Source of the DNA: Candidatus Woesearchaeota archaeon CG10_big_fil_rev_8_21_14_0_10_32_9 | GTDB lineage: Archaea; Nanobdellota; Nanobdellia; Woesearchaeales; 21-14-0-10-32-9 | Direction: 5' to 3' | Assembly (NCBI GenBank): GCA_002762915.1 | Contig: PCYF01000054.1 | Coordinates: forward strand, 1 to 7,770 | DNA length: 7,770 nt | Shown: positions 1 through 5,781 of the stretch, one piece after another | Position numbering within the stretch: the first letter of the stretch is position 1 | Layout: every line of letters begins with the position of its first letter | The notes under the pieces: model-generated | Told to the model about the DNA's origin: nothing | The model's input: only the letters and a program-made list of their open reading frames with translations | Databases searched by the model: none | Translations under genes and position numbers: made by a program

Positions 1-3000
1 TAAGTCTTCAAAAACAATTCTTTCTTTTTATTATCAACCTCATTAATCATGAGAAGAACATTGTCTTTTTCGCTACCAAGTTTGTCTTTTTTATCAAGCA
101 ATTTATTATATTCTCTTTCAACATTTTCATAAATTTCAAGAGCGCGCATATTAACTGCACCAATGTTTTGCAACATTTTCTCGAAATCAGCAATTTCTTT
201 TTTAATTTCATCTAAAGGCTTATTTTTGAAAACAGGAATTCCCTCATATGATTTGAATTCTTCAAGTAAACCTGCAAGTTCTGCTTTAACTTTAGCATTC
301 TCCATGCCTTGAAAAGTTGCTTTCTGTTCATTTCTTTTAACAACATCATTATCTCTAAGAATAGTATTTTCAAATTTATTAACTTCATCAGAAAATTTAT
401 TTCTCTTATTAAATAATTCCTTAAACTGTTCGTAGAACTTCTTCTCTTCTTTTTCCTTAGATTCAAGTTCTTTTTCTTGACTTTTAATTAAAGCTTCGAG
501 ACTCTTCTTCTCATCCCCGAAATCTTTATCCTCTTTATCTAACTGTTTCAGAATCTTATTAATATTCTCACGCTCAGGACCCAAAATTGTGTCCTTTTGT
601 GCTTCAGTATTTCTTTGCTCAACTTTCAAATTGCCAATCTCTTCCTTTAACTCAGATTTCTTTTGTTCATAACTTGTTAACTCAGCAAGAAGAGCAGGAT
701 TTCTCAATTGATTAATCTGATCTCTAAATTTCTGTTTACTCATCTTTAAAGCTACCAGTTCAGAATTCTTTTTACTAATTTCTGAAATTAATTTCTCTGT
801 TTCTTTCTCAAGAGCTTCGACATCTTTTCTCAATTTAGATTTCTCTGACTTATCTGTTTCAAGATCGTCAGAATCAATTCTCAATGTCTTTTCAAGTTTA
901 ATTATATCTGCTTCAATATTTGCTTTGAACTCTCTTAATCTAGTAATAAGTTCCTCATTATCTTTTCTTTTTTGTTGAAGATTTGCTGTAACAGAAGTTA
1001 AATCAGAAATTTCGTGTTCGAGTTTAGTCAGTGCATCTTTAGTTTCTTTTTCCATGAAACCCATACCTTGAGATCTTTGTCTGTGGCCTCCCTGCATAGC
1101 CCCACTTGTTTCAACTAAATCTCCTGTAAGGGTAACCATTCTTACACTTCCTATGCCTATTTTTCTAGCTGTTTCGATAGTATCTACAACTAGAGTATTT
1201 CCGAACACATAAGAAAATGCTTTCTCATATTTCTTATCATAATTAACAAGATCAATAGCGAGACCAATAACTCCTGAATGTTTAACTTTCCGCAAATTAG
1301 CATCGGTTTCTTGAGATTTAATTTTATTTAATGGAATGAATGTAGCAACTCCTGATTTATTTTTCTTCAAATGATTAATACACTTTGCAGCAGTTTCGTC
1401 AGTATCTACAACCAAACTTTTAATTCTAGGACCTGCAGAAATTTCTAAAGCTAAAGCGTGCTCTGTTTTTACATCTCCAAGTTCAGATATTAAACCATAA
1501 ACGCCTTTCATATTCAAATTAAGAATGTCTTTAATTGCCTCTCCACCGGCAAAGTGTTCTCTCATTGAAGCTGATCTAGCTCCCAACTTTGCTTGGTCTT
1601 CTTGTCTTGATAACAATTTAGAATGAGCAGTACTGAATTGCGCGGCTAAAGAAGAATCCTCTCCAAGAGCTTGACTTAACTCAGAAGAAGCTTTCTTAAA
1701 CTCTGTTTTCATGTTTTTTAATTTATCTAAAGAATCTTTATTTTCTTTTTCAAGCGAAAGAACTTTTGAAATTTTCTCATCAATTCCTTGAAGTCTACTT
1801 TCAGACTTATCTTTATCTCTAAGAATTTGTTGTTGAGCTTCTCTTAATTTAGTAACTTCATCCTGAACTTTTTCTATGCTCTTATCAATATCTTCAATTT
1901 GTTTATCAATTTCAGAAGCATTATCCATTTTATTTTTTTGTTTAAACGCTTCGATCTTCTGATCCATCTTTTTAATATCCGCGTCTTTAGAAAACATCTT
2001 TTGATCAATTTCCTTAGCGGAGCTATTCAAAATTTTAATCTTACTCTCAACATCCTTATAGTTCTCTGCTAACTCTTTTCTTCTGTTTGAAATCTTTTCA
2101 AGCTCTTGATATAATGTAGAAACTCTTTGCTTATTAACAGCAACATCAACTTTAAGCTTTTCAACTTCTTTATGAAGAGCAACTTGTTCTTTTTCTCCTC
2201 TTCGCTCAATCTCATCATTAATATCTTTAATCTGTTTTTTTAAATCATCAATTTTTTCTTTTCGTTTAGAAATTTCTTCCTCAACTTTCTCAACATCTTT
2301 TCTTATAGAACCAATTTCTTTATCCAAAACATCTCTTTTTTCTTCTTTCTCTTTAATTTGAACAGAAAGAATAGTGGCCTTATTTCGTTTTATCTTATCA
2401 TCAAGATCCTTAAATTTCAATGCTTTATCTCTATCTGATTTTAACTCTTTAAGATACACTTTACGCTCAGCTAGAATAATCTCGGCTTCATTCATTTTAT
2501 CTTCTACTCTTTGAAGCTCTCTGAGCGCTTTTTGCTTTTTATCCTCATAAATACTAATTCCTGCAATTTCTTCAACAATTTGCCTTCTTTCAATACTTGA
2601 CATTTCAACTAATCTTACAATATCTCCCTGTAGAATTATGTTGTACCCGTCAGGATTGATCTTAGCTTTGCTTAATAGATCCAAACTTTGATTACGCGTA
2701 ACACTCTTGTCATTGACCTTATAGACAGATTGTCCACTTCCTTTGATAAGCCTAGTGATTTTGATTTCCTTATCTACATCATTGAAGATTTTACTTGTAT
2801 TATCAAAATAAATAGAAACCTCTCCTTCTTTAGCAGGAGTCTTAGTTTTTCCGCCATTATAAATTAAATTTGCAGATTTTTCCGCTCTTAAACCCTTAGC
2901 TCCAGCTTTTCCAAGAACGAAACACAACGCATCAAGAATGTTTGATTTTCCAGATCCATTTGGACCCAAAACACAATTAAAATCATTAGTAAAAGGAATC

Positions 3001-3059
3001 TCTGTTTTTTTGCTAAAGGACTTAAATCCCCTCATTTCAAGTTTTAATACCCTAGTCAT
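1..3059 (-). CDS. smc: Chromosome segregation protein Smc, N-terminal 1019 residues (3' end outside window)
   Basis: Structural-maintenance-of-chromosomes ATPase, which as a dimer organises and segregates chromosomal DNA. I translated the frame by hand from ATG at 3059; it stays open to the window edge. Seen: head lobe with Walker A GPNGSGKSN (residues 32-40), Q-loop glutamine Q144 in IILQGDIV, then the family block EEIAGISIYEDKK. Residues ~170-515 are a Lys/Glu-rich coiled coil. Residues ~517-660 are the hinge (GVYGLISEL at its start, GAMQGGHRQRS at its end), followed by the returning coiled coil and the conserved IGAVNMRA block near residue 965. The hinge separates it from Rad50, which has a zinc hook there. 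Archaeal Smc is about 1150-1190 residues, so roughly 150-170 residues carrying the ABC signature and Walker B lie beyond position 1. It follows the CYTH gene by 69 nt on the same strand and may be co-transcribed with it. Confidence 0.96.
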   Translation of the reverse strand, partial: MTRVLKLEMRGFKSFSKKTEIPFTNDFNCVLGPNGSGKSNILDALCFVLGKAGAKGLRAEKSANLIYNGGKTKTPAKEGEVSIYFDNTSKIFNDVDKEIKITRLIKGSGQSVYKVNDKSVTRNQSLDLLSKAKINPDGYNIILQGDIVRLVEMSSIERRQIVEEIAGISIYEDKKQKALRELQRVEDKMNEAEIILAERKVYLKELKSDRDKALKFKDLDDKIKRNKATILSVQIKEKEEKRDVLDKEIGSIRKDVEKVEEEISKRKEKIDDLKKQIKDINDEIERRGEKEQVALHKEVEKLKVDVAVNKQRVSTLYQELEKISNRRKELAENYKDVESKIKILNSSAKEIDQKMFSKDADIKKMDQKIEAFKQKNKMDNASEIDKQIEDIDKSIEKVQDEVTKLREAQQQILRDKDKSESRLQGIDEKISKVLSLEKENKDSLDKLKNMKTEFKKASSELSQALGEDSSLAAQFSTAHSKLLSRQEDQAKLGARSASMREHFAGGEAIKDILNLNMKGVYGLISELGDVKTEHALALEISAGPRIKSLVVDTDETAAKCINHLKKNKSGVATFIPLNKIKSQETDANLRKVKHSGVIGLAIDLVNYDKKYEKAFSYVFGNTLVVDTIETARKIGIGSVRMVTLTGDLVETSGAMQGGHRQRSQGMGFMEKETKDALTKLEHEISDLTSVTANLQQKRKDNEELITRLREFKANIEADIIKLEKTLRIDSDDLETDKSEKSKLRKDVEALEKETEKLISEISKKNSELVALKMSKQKFRDQINQLRNPALLAELTSYEQKKSELKEEIGNLKVEQRNTEAQKDTILGPERENINKILKQLDKEDKDFGDEKKSLEALIKSQEKELESKEKEEKKFYEQFKELFNKRNKFSDEVNKFENTILRDNDVVKRNEQKATFQGMENAKVKAELAGLLEEFKSYEGIPVFKNKPLDEIKKEIADFEKMLQNIGAVNMRALEIYENVEREYNKLLDKKDKLGSEKDNVLLMINEVDNKKKELFLKT

Positions 3060-3067
3060 CTTAGATG

Positions 3068-3076
3068 CCTTTCCTC
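3068..3076 (-). promoter_or_regulatory. Possible Shine-Dalgarno of smc
   Basis: On the minus strand GAGGAAAGG precedes the smc ATG, with 8 nt between the final G and the start codon. This is the only purine-rich SD-like site before a start codon in the window. It would suit an internal cistron translated from a CYTH-smc message. A weak A/T box (AATATTAAAG, 3076-3085) lies about 21 nt before the ATG, rather close for a leaderless promoter, so an own promoter cannot be excluded. Confidence 0.45.
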
Positions 3077-3128
3077 TTTAATATTCAACGCTCCCTGCGA
3101 AGAACACATTAAAATTGACTTAATAATA

Positions 3129-3710
3129 CTATATAAATCTATCTGTATTTTTTCTTAATAAGAGCTCGGGTTTGCCTATGTGGAGCTCGTCAGAAACACG
3201 TAATTTTAAAGAATCTAGAACCTCAAATATTTTTTTACGTTCCGTTGAAACATCTGCATTGTCTTGAGCGTTTAAACATTCTATTTCAAGAAACAATCCT
3301 AGTCCTTCAACGTCTTCAATAGTAATCTCAAAAGAATCCTTGACAAAAATATGTTTTCTATTCTTTACTTGAATCAAGGGTTTCAAACCGAGAAGATCTA
3401 CAATCTTTTTTGAAGTCTCAAAAGAATTAACTTCAGTTTCGAATTCATCAGAATACTGCCAAATTCCTTTTTCAGACAAGTGATCAATTTTGTAAGTTAA
3501 ATATGTCTTATCGTTTTGTTTTCTTATTCTAAAACACTTTTTTAACGAGTAAGATTCATCAGGCTTTAAGTCTTCTCTTAAAGGATCATAGAAATAATAA
3601 TCTTCAGTGTATTTTTCTCCCATCTTCTTTAAGTCTTGATTTGAATTTAATTTATCAAGTGTAGAAGAAAGCGATTCTTTAAGTTCAAATAATAATTCTA
3701 TTTCTTTCAT
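3129..3710 (-). CDS. CYTH-domain protein (CyaB/thiamine-triphosphatase-like)
   Basis: 193 residues, the usual length for a stand-alone CYTH protein. CYTH proteins fold as an eight-stranded tunnel that binds triphosphate groups with a metal ion; members include class IV adenylate cyclase, thiamine triphosphatase and inorganic triphosphatase. Seen: N-terminal EIELLFEL (residues 3-10), basic RIR (61-63), YLTYK (70-74), basic VKNRKH (115-120), and the strongly typical run ITIEDVEGLGLFLEIE (129-144) with D133, E142 and E144. The segment SDELHIGKPELLLRK near the end matches the ELLL-type C-terminus of CyaB-like members. The opening signature is normally ExExK; here residue 7 is Leu instead of Lys. 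Substrate cannot be told from sequence. It probably heads a transcript that includes smc. The start is supported by a TATA-like box about 26 nt upstream and the absence of an SD. Confidence 0.85.
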   Translation of the reverse strand: MKEIELLFELKESLSSTLDKLNSNQDLKKMGEKYTEDYYFYDPLREDLKPDESYSLKKCFRIRKQNDKTYLTYKIDHLSEKGIWQYSDEFETEVNSFETSKKIVDLLGLKPLIQVKNRKHIFVKDSFEITIEDVEGLGLFLEIECLNAQDNADVSTERKKIFEVLDSLKLRVSDELHIGKPELLLRKNTDRFI

Positions 3711-3732
3711 AAGTTTATTGTGGTTGAATTGT

Positions 3733-3740
3733 TTTTATAA
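3733..3740 (-). promoter_or_regulatory. Putative archaeal TATA box of the CYTH gene
   Basis: Minus-strand TTATAAAA is centred about 26.5 nt before the ATG at 3710. With archaeal spacing the transcript would begin at or next to the A of the ATG, giving a leaderless mRNA. No SD lies between. This is read from sequence only. Confidence 0.6.
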
Positions 3741-3803
3741 GGTTTATGAACTTTTTCCAGTGTTAGGTGGCATTTGTGTGTAATAACTATCTAATGGCAA
3801 TAT

Positions 3804-3813
3804 TTTTAAAATA
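3804..3813 (+). promoter_or_regulatory. Putative archaeal TATA box of the exported glycosidase-like gene
   Basis: TTTTAAAATA, inside a longer A/T run, is centred about 24 nt before the ATG at 3832. No SD is seen in ACATTCTTGAAAATATG. It faces away from the CYTH promoter, so the 121-nt gap (3711-3831) holds two divergent promoters. I see no clear operator between them. Confidence 0.55.
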
Positions 3814-3831
3814 TTTTACATTCTTGAAAAT

Positions 3832-4938
3832 ATGAATATAAAGTCAATGTTGAAAACAGGATTATTATCATTCATATTTTTGGCTAACACCTCTTTTGTT
3901 TACAAATCTGATCTGAAAAAACATCATCTTGAATCCGGAATAAATTTGACTTGTTTTGAACAAACCAAATTTGGAGCTGAACAAAAACAAACAATAGATA
4001 AAATTGTTAGGGAAGGATATTCAACAGTAGTTCTTAATCCAATATATTATCAAGAAACAAAAAATTCAAATTTAATTGAACAAGAAAGCAATTTTGATAA
4101 AAAACATCTAAAAGATATAACTGAATACTGTCAAGATCAGGGCTTAGATGTTGTGTTTAAACCCATGATTAATTCTAGAGATAAGACCTCAAGAACTCAC
4201 ATATTTCCTGAAAATGAGAATGAATGGTTTAGTAATTATGATTTACTATTGGGAAAAATTACTGATTTGGCAATTGAACAAAAAATAGATGCAATAACTG
4301 TTGCTTGCGAATTAGATAGTTTGATGTTATCTTATCCAAATAAATTTAACGAATCTATTTTTAAAATAAGAGAAAAAGGATTTCGAGGAAAGATAATAAC
4401 TACAATGACATATGTAAATGAAGAAGATCAGAGAAAAATAAAATTAATGAATAACTTAGATTGTGATTATGTCGGGGTGGATTTCTATGTATCAAGTAGA
4501 AATCAAGAATTGAATGAGAATCAAAAACACTTTGAATATCTTTATTATTTAGAAAAAATATTCTCTGAGTCAAAAAAACCTGTGTTGATTGAGGAAGTCG
4601 GGTATAGAAGTGTGGAAAATGGAAATAAACATCCTATGTTTAATTATAGACTTGTCGGCGCTTTTGATGAGTTTATTCAAGAAAAATCTTTTTCTAATTT
4701 TATCAAAGCAACAACGCACAATAATATTGATGAGAAAGAATTTGTGGGAATTTATTTCTGGACAACAGATTCAAAATCTTATGTTGAAGATATTCTTAAT
4801 AGATCCGAGGCAGGAAGTTTAATAGGCTACAGCTTTTTTGACAAAAGTGCTGAAACAGTTATAAATAAATATAATAAAGATAGAATATTCTTTAAATATA
4901 GACGAGAAATGGAACATTTGAAAAATAAACTAAATTAA
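3832..4938 (+). CDS. Exported GH113-like glycoside hydrolase (TIM-barrel)
   Basis: 368 residues. The N-terminus (residues 1-24) has Lys4 and Lys8 followed by a hydrophobic stretch, a signal peptide or membrane anchor; no lipobox Cys is present. The rest follows the motif order of GH113, a clan GH-A (beta/alpha)8 family whose characterised members are endo-beta-1,4-mannanases. Seen: DVVFKPMINSRD (106-117), like the family's VMLKPHID block; ITVACELDSL (155-164) with E160 at the acid/base position; DYVGVDFYV (212-220), like DYIGIDAYF; and PVLIEEVGYRS (250-260) with E255 at the nucleophile position. YFWTTDS (308-314) resembles the late aromatic strand. Both catalytic glutamates are therefore present, so it may be active on an extracellular or envelope polysaccharide. 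Substrate is not inferable; mannanase would be an over-call. The last ~50 residues are charged and helical. It stands alone, converging on the methyltransferase gene. Confidence 0.72.
   Translation: MNIKSMLKTGLLSFIFLANTSFVYKSDLKKHHLESGINLTCFEQTKFGAEQKQTIDKIVREGYSTVVLNPIYYQETKNSNLIEQESNFDKKHLKDITEYCQDQGLDVVFKPMINSRDKTSRTHIFPENENEWFSNYDLLLGKITDLAIEQKIDAITVACELDSLMLSYPNKFNESIFKIREKGFRGKIITTMTYVNEEDQRKIKLMNNLDCDYVGVDFYVSSRNQELNENQKHFEYLYYLEKIFSESKKPVLIEEVGYRSVENGNKHPMFNYRLVGAFDEFIQEKSFSNFIKATTHNNIDEKEFVGIYFWTTDSKSYVEDILNRSEAGSLIGYSFFDKSAETVINKYNKDRIFFKYRREMEHLKNKLN
4921..4929 (-). terminator. Candidate T-tract terminator of the methyltransferase gene
   Basis: On the minus strand TTTATTTTT follows the methyltransferase stop by about 26 nt. 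Archaeal RNA polymerase can terminate at T-rich tracts without a hairpin. The tract lies within the last codons of the converging glycosidase-like gene. Confidence 0.4.
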
Positions 4939-4953
4939 TGCTTGTAAGATGAA

Positions 4954-4963
4954 TTTTATTTTT
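4954..4963 (+). terminator. Candidate T-tract terminator of the glycosidase-like gene
   Basis: Plus-strand TTTTATTTTT begins 16 nt after the glycosidase-like stop codon and overlaps the stop and last codons of the converging methyltransferase gene. No stable hairpin precedes it, as expected for an archaeal U-tract terminator. Confidence 0.45.
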
Positions 4964-5618
4964 GTATATACTCAATATGTTCAAGTTCTTTTTCTAATCT
5001 GTTTTCAATCTTAGATCTTCTGAAACCATATTTATTTTGTTTTGGTAAAGCTACACTAATGCACGTTATAACGTGCTGCTGTTGTACTTGAGAAAGTATA
5101 TCATGAAAAATTAAAGAATCTAATTTACTGGGAATCTCTCTAGATATACAATCATAGCTCATATCTTCTAATTCTTTTAATATATAGTCGGGGTCCTCAG
5201 AACGTTTTTGAAATGGCTCAAAACTCAGATTCTTACCATTGATTACATGAAACTCGGCTCCAGGAGTCAAAACTCTTTCAAGTTCTTTCATAAACTTTTT
5301 AGTGTTTTCAATATATTGCCATCCGCTGACCATTGTTGCGCTATCAAAAGAATTGTTTTTAAAAGGAAGATGAATGTTTGAATTGTAAACTCCTTGAATT
5401 TTATTTCTTGAATTATTGTTCTTTAAAGAGTACATGGATGCGTCGAATTCTACCGAGTTTAAACCATAATTCTCAAATCCTCCAAATAAATTTAAATTTT
5501 TTCCTTCAACTATTTTTTTTAAAAAGTTAGAAATTGCTTCAGTTCCCTCTCCGAAGTATGAAGAAATGTATTTTGCATATGCGTCCCAGTTATTGACAAT
5601 TTCTTTCGAATCAATCAT
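4956..5618 (-). CDS. Class I SAM-dependent methyltransferase-like protein
   Basis: 220 residues from ATG at 5618. The centre follows the Methyltransf_11-type order: NLFGGFENYGL (43-53) at the motif I position, VEFDAS (56-61) at the acidic loop that usually holds the SAM ribose, LPFKNNSFDSATMVSGWQYI (84-103) as motif II/III, and a helix ending in RVLTPGAEF (115-123). Motif I lacks the usual D-x-G-x-G. It resembles instead the branch where this loop reads like SSWxSHLP (from memory), so cofactor binding is likely but unproven. The C-terminus (residues ~200-220) is a charged helix. An in-frame TTG at 5639 would add seven residues. I prefer the ATG because a TATA-like box is centred 27 nt before it, which would put the TTG upstream of the transcript start. 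Target unknown (small molecule, RNA or protein). It is transcribed alone, divergent from the caspase-like gene. Confidence 0.72.
   Translation of the reverse strand: MIDSKEIVNNWDAYAKYISSYFGEGTEAISNFLKKIVEGKNLNLFGGFENYGLNSVEFDASMYSLKNNNSRNKIQGVYNSNIHLPFKNNSFDSATMVSGWQYIENTKKFMKELERVLTPGAEFHVINGKNLSFEPFQKRSEDPDYILKELEDMSYDCISREIPSKLDSLIFHDILSQVQQQHVITCISVALPKQNKYGFRRSKIENRLEKELEHIEYIQK
5061..5076. repeat. 16-bp perfect palindrome inside the methyltransferase gene
   Basis: GCACGTTATAACGTGC reads identically on both strands. It encodes part of QHVITCIS, in a conserved-looking strand, so codon content may explain it. It is GC-rich at its ends in an AT-rich region. It could be a protein-binding site or chance. 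Confidence 0.35.
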
Positions 5619-5642
5619 TTTTTTGAAAAGGAATCGCAATCA

Positions 5643-5651
5643 TTTATATTT
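5643..5651 (-). promoter_or_regulatory. Putative archaeal TATA box of the methyltransferase gene
   Basis: Minus-strand AAATATAAA has its TATAAA core at 5643-5648, centred about 27 nt before the ATG at 5618. This spacing matches the CYTH promoter and favours ATG 5618 over TTG 5639. No SD precedes either start. Confidence 0.55.
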
Positions 5652-5664
5652 TTTGTTATTGCTT

Positions 5665-5677
5665 AGTAACAATTACT
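5665..5677. repeat. Short inverted repeat in the divergent promoter region
   Basis: AGTAA-CAA-TTACT, two 5-bp arms with a 3-bp spacer, lies just upstream of the methyltransferase TATA-like box and about 75 nt before the caspase-like gene's box. It could be a regulator site. It is short and A/T-rich, so chance is quite possible. Confidence 0.2.
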
Positions 5678-5750
5678 TCGCCATTTTATTTTGGGAAAAT
5701 CTTCAAGTTCTAAAAAACGATTAAACTACGTGAATAAAACCTGAACATAA

Positions 5751-5762
5751 ATTATTTAAATT
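5751..5762 (+). promoter_or_regulatory. Putative archaeal TATA box of the caspase-like gene
   Basis: ATTATTTAAATT has its TTTAAA core at 5755-5760, centred 24.5 nt before the GTG at 5782 and about 45 nt before the in-frame ATG at 5803. The spacing supports a leaderless GTG start. The 163-nt gap 5619-5781 thus holds two divergent promoters and the short inverted repeat. Confidence 0.5.
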
Positions 5763-5781
5763 ATGTAATGAATTTAGAAGA

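Noticed and set aside
212..466. Minus-strand open frame of 84 codons
   Set aside because: It lies inside smc in another frame and encodes a Lys/Leu/Asn-rich shadow. The Smc frame is unbroken here with recognisable coiled-coil sequence.
1..3059. Rad50 or another coiled-coil ATPase instead of Smc
   Set aside because: A ~140-residue hinge with GAMQGG and the IGAVNMRA block is present where Rad50 would have a CxxC zinc hook.
3711..3831. Repeated TGGCA words in the CYTH/glycosidase intergenic region
   Set aside because: Five-base direct repeats with no spacing pattern or symmetry; expected by chance.
4589..4822. Plus-strand open frame of 77 codons
   Set aside because: It lies inside the glycosidase-like gene in another frame, across the conserved EEVGYRS and YFWTTDS blocks of the real frame.
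5619..5639. TTG start adding seven residues to the methyltransferase
   Set aside because: The TATA-like box at 5643-5648 is only a few bases from it, so the TTG would lie upstream of the transcript start. No SD is present and the extra residues look unlike the family.
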